DNA of 64,000 bases from Burkholderia stabilis (GTDB lineage Bacteria > Pseudomonadota > Gammaproteobacteria > Burkholderiales > Burkholderiaceae): the NCBI RefSeq assembly GCF_001742165.1, contig NZ_CP016443.1:2294001-2358000 (forward strand), written 5' to 3'. The notes under the pieces are model-generated. The model saw only the letters and a list, made by a program, of their open reading frames with translations, did no database searches and was not told the origin of the DNA. Shown here piece after piece: positions 9,357 to 18,593 of this stretch (position 1 is its first letter; each line of letters opens with the position of its first letter). A program made the translations under genes and the position numbers.

Positions 9357-10448
9357 CTAGAACCGCGTGCTGAAACCGACCCGCGCGATCGACTGCAGCG
9401 CGCTGCTCGACGCGCCGTTCGCGTCCATCACGCCGTTGATCTGCGCGTTGCTGCCGTGGCCCGTGCGCTGATGCACGCCTGCGACGTACACCATCGTGCG
9501 CTTCGACAGCCAGTACTGCACGGCCGCCAGGATCTGATGCGCATGTGCGTTGTCGAGCGTGTCGTTGCCCTTCATGTACGTGTACGACGCGCCGATGACC
9601 CACTCGGGCGCCGGCCGCCATGCCGCGCCGGCTTCCGCCGACCACACGCCCGCGCCGTTCTGCGCGTTGTGCACGGTGGTCACGAGCGCCTTCCCCGTGA
9701 CCGTGCCGACGGTGTAATGCACGCCCGCGCCCCAGTTGCGCACGCTGGTGGCCGGCATCCCGCCGGCTGCGCCGTACTTCTGGTTCGTATAGGCCGCGCC
9801 CGCGCCGAACGGGCCGTTGTCATAGCTCGCGCCGATGCTGACCGTGTTGTTCGCGCCGGCCGAGCCCGCGACGTTCCCGAAGCCGTACAGCGCGCCGAAG
9901 GTCAGGCCCGACAGCGACGGGCTCGTGTACTTGACGGCATTCGCGACGCGATTGCTGCCCGCGACGCGATCCCAGTCGAAGGCGCCGGTCGGGTTGTTCG
10001 GCAACGCGAGCTTGTCGAACGGCCCGTTGCGGAAGCCGTACAGGCCGACGAGATCCTGCGCGATCTCGTTGCCGCTGGCGGCCAGCGAATCGACCATGAA
10101 CTCGTACTGGGTGCCGAGCGTCAGCGTGCCGTACCGGTCGTTCTGCAGCCCGACATAGGCCGTGCGCGCGAACAGCCCGCCGCCGATGATCGACCCGTTG
10201 CCGAGCGAATACTGGTTGACGAGCCGGAAGATCGCGCGCGTGCCCGCGCCGAGATCTTCCTTGCCTTCGAAACCGAGCAGGTTCGGGAAGAAAATGTTGT
10301 CGTCGAATTTCGGATTGCCGTGGCCGCCTTCGTTGCTGACATAGCTGATACCGGCATCCATCAGCCCGAACATCGTCACGCTGCTTTGCGCGAACGATAC
10401 GGCCGGGATCGCACAGGCGGCGAGCGCCAGAATGGTCTTTTTCGTCAT
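9357..10448 (-). CDS. Outer-membrane porin (Gram-negative OmpC-type trimeric porin)
   Basis: A 363-residue beta-barrel porin. The ATG at 10448 begins a classical signal peptide (MTKKTILALAACAIPAVSFA) cut before QSSVTMFGLMDAGISYVSN, the first strand typical of Burkholderia porins. Internal marks are NLLGFEGKEDLGAG, FRLVNQYSLGNG, LFARTAYVGLQNDRYGTLTLG and AVQYWLSKRTMVYVAG. The last residue is Phe (VGFSTRF), the recognition signal for the barrel-assembly machinery. It allows passive diffusion of small hydrophilic solutes. It stands alone between the kinase gene and the SDR operon. Confidence 0.95.
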   Translation of the reverse strand: MTKKTILALAACAIPAVSFAQSSVTMFGLMDAGISYVSNEGGHGNPKFDDNIFFPNLLGFEGKEDLGAGTRAIFRLVNQYSLGNGSIIGGGLFARTAYVGLQNDRYGTLTLGTQYEFMVDSLAASGNEIAQDLVGLYGFRNGPFDKLALPNNPTGAFDWDRVAGSNRVANAVKYTSPSLSGLTFGALYGFGNVAGSAGANNTVSIGASYDNGPFGAGAAYTNQKYGAAGGMPATSVRNWGAGVHYTVGTVTGKALVTTVHNAQNGAGVWSAEAGAAWRPAPEWVIGASYTYMKGNDTLDNAHAHQILAAVQYWLSKRTMVYVAGVHQRTGHGSNAQINGVMDANGASSSALQSIARVGFSTRF

Positions 10449-10617
10449 CTCCAGGGTGCTCCTCACATGTTTCCGATCGAGTCGGATATTTTTAATTGGA
10501 CTACTGATTGAAACGGCTGAACCCGGACCGACGGGAAGCCGGTTCGGGTGCAACCGAAGGGAACGGTATGGCGCGCGAGGGTTCGGCAGCGCTTGCCGAC
10601 GCCTCGCGCGCCGCGTG

Positions 10618-11340
10618 CTAGACCGTCGAATACCCGCCGTCCACCGGCACGACCGCGCCGGTCACGAACGATGCGCCGGGCGAGCACAGGAACAGGATCA
10701 CTTCCGCGACTTCGTCGGCCGTGCCCCAGCGCCCGAGCGGCGTGCGCTCGAGGATGCGCCGCGATGCCTGTGCGTCGGCCATCAGGCCGGTGCTGAGCGG
10801 CGTATCGATCCAGCCGGGTGCGACCGCGTTCACGCGGATGCCGCGATCGGCCCACGCCTGCGCGAGCGAGCGCGTGAGCTGCGCGATGCCGCCCTTGCTC
10901 GCGCTGTACGCGGGCCGGTCCTTGCTGCCGAAGTACGTGTACATCGACGCGATGTTGACGATGCTGCCGCCGTTCGCGGACAGCGCCGGTCGCGCGGCAT
11001 CGGCGGCGCGCATCACCGACGTCAGGTTCACGTTCAGCACGAGCTCGAACTGGTCCATCCGGTATTCGTCCGCGTGCCGGCTGATGCCGACGCCGTTGAC
11101 GAGCGCGTCGAGCCGCGGCAGCGCGGCGATCGTGCGCGTCAGCGCATCGCTGTCGGTCACGTCGAGCTCCACGCAGCGGATGCCCGGATGCACCGGCGCA
11201 TGCGGGCCGGCGGCATCGAGCCCGAGCGCGACGACCGACGCGCCGGCTTGCGCGAACCGCAGCGCGGTACGCGCGCCGATGCCCGACGTACCGCCCGTCA
11301 CGACGACGGACTGGCCGTCAAACGCCCACTGACGACTCAT
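10618..11340 (-). CDS. SDR-family NAD(P)-dependent oxidoreductase
   Basis: A 240-residue classical short-chain dehydrogenase. It has the cofactor motif TGGTSGIG near residue 15, NGVG in place of NNAG, the catalytic Ser in [10 protein letters not shown] and YSASKGG (Tyr-x3-Lys), and ends with the family-typical [12 protein letters not shown]. The start at 11340 lies within the 3' end of the alcohol dehydrogenase gene (23 bp overlap), so the two are translationally linked. It probably works on the alcohol or ketone handled by that enzyme; the substrate is unknown. Confidence 0.9.
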   Translation of the reverse strand: MSRQWAFDGQSVVVTGGTSGIGARTALRFAQAGASVVALGLDAAGPHAPVHPGIRCVELDVTDSDALTRTIAALPRLDALVNGVGISRHADEYRMDQFELVLNVNLTSVMRAADAARPALSANGGSIVNIASMYTYFGSKDRPAYSASKGGIAQLTRSLAQAWADRGIRVNAVAPGWIDTPLSTGLMADAQASRRILERTPLGRWGTADEVAEVILFLCSPGASFVTGAVVPVDGGYSTV

Positions 11341-12439
11341 GCTCGACACTCCCGGTGGTGTGTGCGCGCCGGGCCGGCCGTTGCGCGGGTGAAACGAGGA
11401 TCTTGATCTGCGTGCGATCGGCGAGCAGCGCGTCGAAGCCGTCGGTGACGGCGTCTTCGAGCGACACGGTGCGCGTGACGATCGACGTGAGATCGAGCGC
11501 ACCCGACGCGACGATGCGCAGCAGGTCTTCGTACGCATGCCGGTAGCCGACGCTCGCAGTGATGGTCAGCTCGTCGTTGACCGCGCGGAACGCGTCGAAG
11601 CCCGCGTGCGGCATCAGGCCGACCATCACGACGCGGCCGCCCTTGCGCAGCGCCTGCATCGCCGCTTCGAACGTGGCCGGCAGGCCGGCCGCCTCGAAAC
11701 TCGCGTCGACGCCGAGCCCGCCGGTGGCCGCGCGGATCGCGCCCTGCAGCGCAGGCGCGTCGAGCGCGCGCGCATCGAGCGCGTGCGTCGCGCCGAAGCG
11801 TGTGGCTGCCGCGAGCCGTTCGGGCGACACGTCGACGGCCACGATCGTCGTTGCGCCCTGCAGCTTCGCGAGCATGATCAGCAGCAGGCCGATCGGCCCG
11901 AGCCCGAATACCGCACAGGTTTCGCCGAGCCGAAGCGCGCCGCGTCGCAGCGCGTGAAGCGCGACCGCAGCGGGCTCCATCGCCGCGGCCTGTTCGAGGC
12001 TCACGCCGTCGGGCAGGCGATGCAGCATGTAGGCCGGCACGACCGCGAAGTCGGCCATCCCGCCGTCGCCCATCAGCCCGGCGAATCCCATCGACACGCA
12101 CAGGTTGTACGATCCGGAGCGGCAGTACGCGCACTGGTGGCAGCGATATTCGGGCTCGACCGCGACGCGGTCGCCCGCGCGCAGCGCCGTCACGCCTGCG
12201 CCGACTTCGACGACGGTGCCGCAGAATTCGTGGCCGAGCGTCAGCGGCGCGGTGCGTTGCGACAGCGGATGCGGCGTGTCGACCGGAATCGCGTGCGGGC
12301 CGTCCGCATATTCGTGCAGGTCGCTGCCGCAGATGCCGCAATACGCGACCGCGATGCGCACGTCGCCGGGGCCGACGCGCGGCACGTCGATTTCCACGAG
12401 ACGGACGTCGCGCGGGCCATGCCATTGAAGGGCTCGCAT
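11318..12439 (-). CDS. Zinc-dependent alcohol dehydrogenase (2,3-butanediol/sorbitol-dehydrogenase type)
   Basis: A 373-residue medium-chain dehydrogenase. Catalytic zinc ligands are Cys37 (in [11 protein letters not shown]), His70 and Glu71 (GHEFCG). The structural zinc lobe is complete, with Cys100, Cys103, Cys106 and Cys114. The Rossmann motif is [10 protein letters not shown]. The DLHEY signature and the loop around [15 protein letters not shown] are typical of the 2,3-butanediol dehydrogenase subgroup. It lies 1 bp after the MFS stop and overlaps the SDR, forming one operon. The true polyol or diol substrate is not shown by the sequence. Confidence 0.9.
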   Translation of the reverse strand: MRALQWHGPRDVRLVEIDVPRVGPGDVRIAVAYCGICGSDLHEYADGPHAIPVDTPHPLSQRTAPLTLGHEFCGTVVEVGAGVTALRAGDRVAVEPEYRCHQCAYCRSGSYNLCVSMGFAGLMGDGGMADFAVVPAYMLHRLPDGVSLEQAAAMEPAAVALHALRRGALRLGETCAVFGLGPIGLLLIMLAKLQGATTIVAVDVSPERLAAATRFGATHALDARALDAPALQGAIRAATGGLGVDASFEAAGLPATFEAAMQALRKGGRVVMVGLMPHAGFDAFRAVNDELTITASVGYRHAYEDLLRIVASGALDLTSIVTRTVSLEDAVTDGFDALLADRTQIKILVSPAQRPARRAHTTGSVEHESSVGV

Positions 12440-12440
12440 G

Positions 12441-13745
12441 TCATCGGCCTCCGAGGTTCTGCGTATCGAGACGGGTCGCGGCGGCGCCGGCGAGCGCGCG
12501 CTTGCGCAGCACGGCGGGCGCGGTTTCGACGAGGCCGAACGACAGCACGCACGCGAGGATCGCGCCGGTCGCCGAGGTCCACATCGCGAACTGCAGGCCG
12601 TACTTGTCGGCCGCGAAGCCGGCGACGGTCGGCGCGACGAAGCCGCCGATCAGCTCGCCGGCGCCCATGATCAGCCCGAGCGCGCTGGCGATTGAGCGGG
12701 GCGGCACCGTTTCGGCCGGGATCGTCGCCATGAACAGCGTGAAGCAGCCGAGGCCCGTGTAGGTCGCGAGCACGAGCACGCAGAGCGCCACCAGCGAATT
12801 CGCGTGAATCATCGCGATGGGGCACGCGGCGGCGATCAGTGCGAACACGATCATCGTCGGCTTGCGGCCGATCCGGTCGGAGATCGCCGGCACCGCGAAA
12901 CCCCAGAACACCCACGCGGCGCCGAGGCAGGTCATCACGACGCCCATGTCGGACGGCGAGAGATGGCGGCTGTCGACGAGGAACACCGGCGCGAACGAGA
13001 TGATCACGACGAACCACGTGAGGAAGAAGCAGCTGATCAGCACGCAGAGCAGGATGTTGCGTTCCTTCAGCAGCGCCCAGCGGCTGATCGCCGCGCCGAC
13101 GGTGGCTGGCGCGGCGGCCGTGTCGGCCTGTGCATGCCGCACGCCGCCGGGCGGCACTTCACGCACCCAGCGCCAGATGCAGAACGCGATCAGGAAGCCC
13201 GGAATGCACGACACGTAGAACGCCTCGCGCCAGCCGTACGCGGTCGCGATACCGATCACGATCGGCGGGCCGATCATCGCGCCGAGCAGGCCGGCGGCCG
13301 AGCCTTGCAGCAGGCCCATGTTCAGCCCGCGGCGGCTCGGCGTCGAACTCTCGACCATCAGTGATTGCGACAGCGGCAGCACCGGGCCTTCGGCGATGCC
13401 CATCAGCGCGCGGAACGCGATCAGGCTCGCGAAGCCGCCGACGAGCCCCGACAGCGCCGAGCACACGGAAAAACCGAGCACCGCCGCGATCAGCAGCGGC
13501 TTGCGCGTGCCGCGCGCGTCGGACCATGCGCCGGTCGCGGCGCCCGACAGCGCCCACGTGAGCGCGAGCGCGGACGACACCATGCCGAGCTGCGTGTTCG
13601 TCAGGTGCAGCTCGGCCGACATGAACGGGAACAGGAACGACAGCGCGAGGCGGTCGAAGAAGACGAAACCGAACGTCATGAACAGGATCAGCAGCAGCCT
13701 GTTCTCGTACGTCCATGCGCGTTTGGGGGAGGGGTGGGATGTCAT
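12441..13745 (-). CDS. MFS transporter (anion:cation symporter-like)
   Basis: A 434-residue transporter with about twelve hydrophobic segments. The N-terminal FGFVFFDRLALSFLFPFM, the helix 4 region ALMGIAEGPVLPLSQSLM and the WSDARGTRKPLL loop between helices 2 and 3 are typical of the ACS group, which imports organic acids. It is followed directly by the alcohol dehydrogenase and SDR genes and preceded by the cupin gene with 18 bp between them. It therefore probably imports the substrate of this pathway across the inner membrane. Confidence 0.9.
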   Translation of the reverse strand: MTSHPSPKRAWTYENRLLLILFMTFGFVFFDRLALSFLFPFMSAELHLTNTQLGMVSSALALTWALSGAATGAWSDARGTRKPLLIAAVLGFSVCSALSGLVGGFASLIAFRALMGIAEGPVLPLSQSLMVESSTPSRRGLNMGLLQGSAAGLLGAMIGPPIVIGIATAYGWREAFYVSCIPGFLIAFCIWRWVREVPPGGVRHAQADTAAAPATVGAAISRWALLKERNILLCVLISCFFLTWFVVIISFAPVFLVDSRHLSPSDMGVVMTCLGAAWVFWGFAVPAISDRIGRKPTMIVFALIAAACPIAMIHANSLVALCVLVLATYTGLGCFTLFMATIPAETVPPRSIASALGLIMGAGELIGGFVAPTVAGFAADKYGLQFAMWTSATGAILACVLSFGLVETAPAVLRKRALAGAAATRLDTQNLGGR

Positions 13746-13763
13746 GGCCGGCCTCGTCGCGCG

Positions 13764-14297
13764 TCAGCGGAACAGCTTCTCGATCGCTTGCGCGCCGAGG
13801 CCGACCTTCTCGTAATGCGCCTTGCACATCGCGATGTACGAATGCACGTCGAAGTAGCCGTCGGGGTTGCCTGCCTCGTCGAGCCAGATCAGCGGCCCCT
13901 TGACGATGAAGAACGCGCGCATCGGCTCGGGGTGGTCGAACGCGACGAGCGTGTGGCCTTCGCCCGGCGTCTCGTACACGAAATCGCCGCGCGTCGCGGT
14001 CCATTCGTGCTCCAGATACCCCCATTTGCCCGACAGCGTGTACGCGAACACCTCGTGCGGGTGATAGTGCCGGTTCACGAGCCCGGCTTCCTTCGCCATC
14101 AGGATGTCGCACCATTTGTTCTGCGACGGCGAGATCCACAGCGGCCGCGACGAAACCGTTTCGGTGAACGGAACGTAATAACGCTCGTCGTCGGTGGCCG
14201 CGTTCGGGATGTAGGCTTCGGGCAGCGCATCGGGCTTGAACGGATTGGCAATCGGCGGGATGTTTTGCCAGAATTCGGATACGGCTTTGTCGACCAC
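13764..14297 (-). CDS. Cupin-domain protein (2,4'-dihydroxyacetophenone dioxygenase-like)
   Basis: A 177-residue cupin. GTG 14297 is the likely start because AAGGAG precedes it closely. The first cupin motif is seen as NRHYHPHEVFAYTLSGKWGYLEHEW, with two His and one Glu in the metal-binding arrangement; the second is GEGHTLVAFDHPEPMRAFFIVKG. The family includes dioxygenases that cleave 2,4'-dihydroxyacetophenone as well as many uncharacterised members. It is the first gene of the operon with the MFS, alcohol dehydrogenase and SDR genes. It is divergent from an AraC gene, which is the natural candidate regulator. Confidence 0.8.
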   Translation of the reverse strand: MVDKAVSEFWQNIPPIANPFKPDALPEAYIPNAATDDERYYVPFTETVSSRPLWISPSQNKWCDILMAKEAGLVNRHYHPHEVFAYTLSGKWGYLEHEWTATRGDFVYETPGEGHTLVAFDHPEPMRAFFIVKGPLIWLDEAGNPDGYFDVHSYIAMCKAHYEKVGLGAQAIEKLFR

Positions 14298-14474
14298 GGT
14301 TCGTCTCCTTGTGTATGGGTGTCGTGGGCTCGACTTTAGCCAGCCGGTGCGCGCCGCTCTTGACTGGGCTGGACGAATTGCTTGACCGCGCCGGACATTG
14401 CGCTGCACCAGAATCCAGACGAACCATCCCCCAATCCGTGCCGCTCCGCACGACAGGCGCCCGCAGGAGGCGAC

Positions 14475-15455
14475 GTGACGAATTCGACCGTTTTTTCACG
14501 CACGCGAGGCTCGACGGCCGACGTGCCGGCGCGCGACAGGATGGCGTATTGGGATGCGTTCAATGCGGCGACGCTGGTCGGTTTGCGCTGCTCGTCGCTG
14601 TCGCCCGCGGGGCTCGAAGTGGAGAAGACCGACATCGCGCTGCCGGGCCTCGGCATCGCCGATATCAGCGGCCGGGATCACGTGATCGAGCGCAGCCCCG
14701 CGCTGGTGCGCCAGTTGCCGAAGGAGTCGCTGTTCGCGTGCCAGATCCTGAGCGGGCGCGCGTATTTCATCCAGCGTGACCGGTGCCTGCTCGCGGAAGC
14801 CGGCGACGTGGTCGTCTACGACACGCGCGTGCCTTATCTGTTCGGATTCCTGACGCCGATGCGGCAATTGCTGATCGATATCCCGATCACGACGTTCGAC
14901 GACCGGCTCGATGCCGAACTGGCGGCGCTGCCGCTGCGGATCGCACCGAAGCCGGGCGCCGGCGCGATGCTCGGCACGACGCTGCGTGCGAGCGTCGAGC
15001 GGTTCATGAAAGAGCCGGTCGAGCAGGACGCCGCGCGTTTTGCCGAGCACACGCGCACGCTGATCGCGGAACTCATCGACGCGGAAGTGAACGGCGCGGG
15101 CGCGTCGCGCGCATCGCTGTCGTACCTGCTGACCGCGAAGCAGTACATCGCGACGCATCTCGGCGAGCCGGAGCTCGGGCCGCAGGCCGTCGCCGATGCG
15201 GTCGGCCTGTCGTTGCGGCACCTCGGCCGGCTCTTTGCCGCCGAAGGCGAGTCGATCACGCAGCACATCTGGTCGGAGCGGCTGTCGCACGCGCATCGCG
15301 AGCTGACGGACGCGCGGCTGCGCAAGACGAGCATCGGCGAGATTGCGTTTCGCTGGGGGTTCTCGAGCCAGGCGCACTTCAGCCGCGCGATTCGCGAGCG
15401 CTATGGCGCGTCGCCGATGGCGTTGCGCGACGCGGTGCGTGCGGCGGAACGCTGA
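14475..15455 (+). CDS. AraC-family transcriptional regulator
   Basis: A 326-residue regulator. GTG 14475 is chosen because AGGAGG lies 5 bp upstream. The N-terminal half is an AraC-binding-like ligand domain (FACQILSGRAYFIQRDRCLLAEAGDVVVYDTRVPYLFGF). The C-terminal half carries the two helix-turn-helix units (LGPQAVADAVGLSLRHLGRLFAAEG and TSIGEIAFRWGFSSQAHFSRAIRERYG). It is divergent from the cupin operon, with a 177 bp shared promoter region, and convergent with the GMC oxidoreductase gene. Confidence 0.9.
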   Translation: MTNSTVFSRTRGSTADVPARDRMAYWDAFNAATLVGLRCSSLSPAGLEVEKTDIALPGLGIADISGRDHVIERSPALVRQLPKESLFACQILSGRAYFIQRDRCLLAEAGDVVVYDTRVPYLFGFLTPMRQLLIDIPITTFDDRLDAELAALPLRIAPKPGAGAMLGTTLRASVERFMKEPVEQDAARFAEHTRTLIAELIDAEVNGAGASRASLSYLLTAKQYIATHLGEPELGPQAVADAVGLSLRHLGRLFAAEGESITQHIWSERLSHAHRELTDARLRKTSIGEIAFRWGFSSQAHFSRAIRERYGASPMALRDAVRAAER

Positions 15456-15478
15456 GGCCGGCGGCGTGCGGTCGCGGC

Positions 15479-15509
15479 GGCGCGTGCGTTCCACGCGCCG
15501 TTTTTGTTT
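15479..15509. terminator. Rho-independent terminator between convergent genes
   Basis: A perfect 8 bp stem GGCGCGTG / CACGCGCC with loop CGTTC is followed by GTTTTTGTTT. It ends the AraC transcript on the plus strand and lies just after the stop of the convergent GMC oxidoreductase gene. Confidence 0.85.
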
Positions 15510-15533
15510 GCGCGGTTGCGCAGGTGCGCCGCG

Positions 15534-17099
15534 TCAATCCGCCAGCATGAACGCCGCGCAGCGCTCCGCGATCATGATCGTCGGTGCGTTCGTGTTGCCC
15601 GATACGATGCGCGGCATCACCGACGCATCGCAGATCCTCAGCCCGTCGACGCCTTGCACCGCGAGGCGCGGCGTCACGACCGCATGCGCGTCGTTGCCCA
15701 TGCGGCAGGTGCCGGCCGGGTGGTAGACGGTTTTCGCGCGGCGTCGCACGTAGTCGGCGAGCGCCGCATCATTCAGCGTCTCCGCTTCGCGAACGATGCG
15801 CGCGAGCGACGGCGCGCGGATGATCTGCCGCGCGAGCGCGACGCCACGCACGAGGCCCGCGACGTCGGCCGGGTCGGACAGCGCGCCGCTGTCGAACAGG
15901 ATCGGTGCGGCCGGATCGCTGCCGCGCAACTGCACGGAGCCGCGCGAGCGCGGCCTGAGCAGGCACGGGTTGATCGACAGCCCGTGGCCGGGCAGCGGTT
16001 CGCGATCGACGTCGCCGACGAGTGTCGGCAGCACGTGGAACTGGATGTCCGGGCGGCCGCTGCCGGTCGTGTCGACGAACGCGCCGGATTCGACGACGTT
16101 CGACGTCAGCAGGCCGGTGCGGCACAGCATCCACTGCAGCCCGTGACGCAACGCTTTCAGCCCGCGATCCTCGCCGAGCAGGCTGACCGGCGCATGGCTG
16201 CGGCCGTAGATCGATACCTCGAGGTGGTCCTGGTAGTTCGCGCCGACGTCGCGGCTGTCGTGCAGTACGTCGATGCCGTGCGTGCGCAGGTGTGCGCCGG
16301 GGCCGATGCCTGACAGCATCAGCAGCTTCGGCGTGCTCAGCGCACCGGCCGCGAGCACGACGTCCGCGCGCGCGGCGGCCGAACCCGTCGCGCCGCTTTC
16401 CGTGCGCCATTCGACGCCGGTCGCGCGCCGGCCGTCGAACCGCACGCGCGTCACGCGGCAGCCGGTCAGCACGCGCAGGTTCGGGTGGCCGATCGCGTCG
16501 GCGAGATAGGTGGCCGCCGTGCTGCCGCGCTGTCCGTCGAAGATCGTCGTGTGATAGAAACCGACGCCGTGTTGCGCGGCGCCGTTGAAGTCGTCGTTGT
16601 ACGCGATGCCGGCTTCCTGTGCGGCCTTCACGAACGCGAGGCTCAGCGGATGCCGGAAGCGCGTGTCGCCGACCTTCAACGGCCCGTCGGTGCCGTGAAA
16701 CGGCTCGGAGAGCCGCAGGTGCGATTCGGCGCGCTTGAAAACGGGCAGCACGTCGTCCCATCCCCAGCCGGTGCAGCCGAGCGCGGCCCAGTCGTCGTAG
16801 TCGTCGCGCGTGCCGCGTACGTACAGCATCGCGTTGACCGAACTGCCGCCGCCGAGCGTGCGGCCCTGCGGCACGTAAGTCTTGCGTCCCGCCGCGCCGG
16901 GCTGCGGCTCGCTTTCGAACGTGACCGTGCGCTGCGTGCCGAGCACCCGGATGAACGTCGCCGGAATCCGGATGAACAGGCTGTCGTCCTTCGGGCCGTC
17001 CTCGAGCAGCAGCACGCGCCTGCCGGCCTTCACCAGCCGGTGCGCGACCGTGCAACCGGCCGAGCCGCCGCCGACGACGATGTGGTCGTACGTCTCCAT
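15534..17099 (-). CDS. GMC-family FAD oxidoreductase (choline/alcohol dehydrogenase-like)
   Basis: A 521-residue flavoenzyme. The FAD dinucleotide motif is at the N-terminus (VVGGGSAGCTVAHRL), with the GMC signature GRTLGGGSSVNAMLYVRG and the second signature GALSTPKLLMLSGIG. The C-terminal catalytic part has YHPAGTCRMG (active-site His) and SGNTNAPTIMIAERCA (the conserved Asn). The family oxidises primary alcohols, choline or polyethylene glycol-type substrates. ATG 17099 is used; an upstream extension lacks a Rossmann fold. It is flanked by two AraC genes. Confidence 0.9.
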   Translation of the reverse strand: METYDHIVVGGGSAGCTVAHRLVKAGRRVLLLEDGPKDDSLFIRIPATFIRVLGTQRTVTFESEPQPGAAGRKTYVPQGRTLGGGSSVNAMLYVRGTRDDYDDWAALGCTGWGWDDVLPVFKRAESHLRLSEPFHGTDGPLKVGDTRFRHPLSLAFVKAAQEAGIAYNDDFNGAAQHGVGFYHTTIFDGQRGSTAATYLADAIGHPNLRVLTGCRVTRVRFDGRRATGVEWRTESGATGSAAARADVVLAAGALSTPKLLMLSGIGPGAHLRTHGIDVLHDSRDVGANYQDHLEVSIYGRSHAPVSLLGEDRGLKALRHGLQWMLCRTGLLTSNVVESGAFVDTTGSGRPDIQFHVLPTLVGDVDREPLPGHGLSINPCLLRPRSRGSVQLRGSDPAAPILFDSGALSDPADVAGLVRGVALARQIIRAPSLARIVREAETLNDAALADYVRRRAKTVYHPAGTCRMGNDAHAVVTPRLAVQGVDGLRICDASVMPRIVSGNTNAPTIMIAERCAAFMLAD

Positions 17100-17253
17100 C
17101 CCGCTTCTTCTCCTTGCTGTCCGGCGGCGGAACGAGTGCCGCCGCGCAAGAAGCCAGCTTAGCGAGCGCCTTGCCACCCCATTTGACCGGGACGGACGCC
17201 GTGCTTGCCTCGCCGGGACGCGGTGTCGGGTGGCGGGGCCGGACCGCGCGAGG

Positions 17254-18222
17254 CTATCGCGCGCTGGTCGGCGCGCGCGTGTCGCTCGGCGTCTCGCCGA
17301 AGCGCGCGCGATAGCTGCGGCTGAAGTGCGCGCTGTTGTTGAAGCCCCAGCGGAATGCGATTTCGCTGACCGTCAGGTGCTTCAGCGACCGGTCGCGCAA
17401 GTCGGCGCGGCAGCGTTCGAGCCGCCGCGCGAGGATGTAGCGCGTGAGCGGCATCCCTTCGATCTCGAACACGCGCGCGAGCTGGCGCGGCGACAGGTTG
17501 ATCGCGCGGCTCACCGACTGGCTGTCGAGATCGTCGTCGGCGAGATGGCTGTCGATGAACGCCTTCGCGCGCGACAGCGTGTGGACGGTCGACTTCGTCG
17601 GCGACGTGTCGCCGTCGCGCAGCCGCAGCATCGACTGTACGAGATCGAGGATCGCGGCGGCGCGCCGTTCGCGCGCGTCCGGCGCGCTCTCCTGCGGCGC
17701 GGCGAGCAGCGCATACACCTGCCGCACGGCCCACGACGCGACACCGTCGCCGCGGTCGATCTTCACGAGGCTGCGATAGCGCCACGGGCCGACGCGCGCC
17801 TCGAACACGTCGCGCGGCACGTCGAGCACGGTCATCGCCATGTCGGCGGGAAAGCCGTGGCCGTACGGCATCGACGTGTCGTAGAGCACGAGGTCGCCGG
17901 GCGCGTGCTGCATGCAGTCGACGTCCTGGAACGTATAGCCTTGCCCCTCGTGCATCAGGCAGATGAACACGGCATCGCGCTGGTCCGCGTGGATGTTGTG
18001 CGGCGTGCGCACGACCGCATGCCGGTTCGCGACGATGTCGCATGCGCTGAACAGCCCGAGATCGCGCTTGCGCAGTGTCGCGTCGATGCCTTCGGACGAT
18101 TTTCCGCTGCATTCGATCCGCACGAGCGTGCGGGCGACATGGTCGACCCAGAAGTCGATGCGCTCCGCGCCGCGTACGGCGCGCGTCGAGATCGTGTCGA
18201 TCCCCGTGCTGATGTCCGGCAT
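17254..18222 (-). CDS. AraC-family transcriptional regulator
   Basis: A 322-residue regulator of the same type as the AraC gene at 14475. The N-terminal ligand domain includes FICLMHEGQGYTFQDVDCMQHAPGDLVLYDTSMPYGHGF. The C-terminal helix-turn-helix pair is DLDSQSVSRAINLSPRQLARVFEIEG and LTVSEIAFRWGFNNSAHFSRSYRARFG. It lies upstream of the GMC oxidoreductase on the same strand with 154 bp between them, so it may control that gene. Confidence 0.9.
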   Translation of the reverse strand: MPDISTGIDTISTRAVRGAERIDFWVDHVARTLVRIECSGKSSEGIDATLRKRDLGLFSACDIVANRHAVVRTPHNIHADQRDAVFICLMHEGQGYTFQDVDCMQHAPGDLVLYDTSMPYGHGFPADMAMTVLDVPRDVFEARVGPWRYRSLVKIDRGDGVASWAVRQVYALLAAPQESAPDARERRAAAILDLVQSMLRLRDGDTSPTKSTVHTLSRAKAFIDSHLADDDLDSQSVSRAINLSPRQLARVFEIEGMPLTRYILARRLERCRADLRDRSLKHLTVSEIAFRWGFNNSAHFSRSYRARFGETPSDTRAPTSAR

Positions 18223-18593
18223 GACGTTCTCCCAATGACCGCCCGAGCGGCGCAGTCTCGGGCACGTCGAATGCCGGGGTCAATCCGTGAAAGACCGGGG
18301 AAATGCGTGTGATGCGCTTGCGGCGGCGCGTTGCGCCCGCGTGGGCGATCGATGTCCGGCTGAGTCAAAAAAAGCGGCCGTATGGATCAAAACGCAGGCG
18401 CGAATAACGGCTAGGTTTTTGGGTGCGACACAGGAATGGCCGTGGCGGCGTTTCGTTTCGTCGAAGGCGCAGGCCGGTATCGCCGCTATTTTCAGCACGT
18501 GCCAGGATGCGTGAACGCAGGTGGCACAGGCAGGCCGGGCGGATTCACGAGCTTGCGCGATTCCGCCTGGCCGCTTGCCTGCGGCCCCCGACG
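18223..18593. other. Intergenic region, nothing recognised
   Basis: A 370 bp stretch upstream of the AraC gene and downstream of the aldo/keto reductase gene. No open frame with a binding site or motif is seen. It probably holds the AraC promoter. Confidence 0.5.
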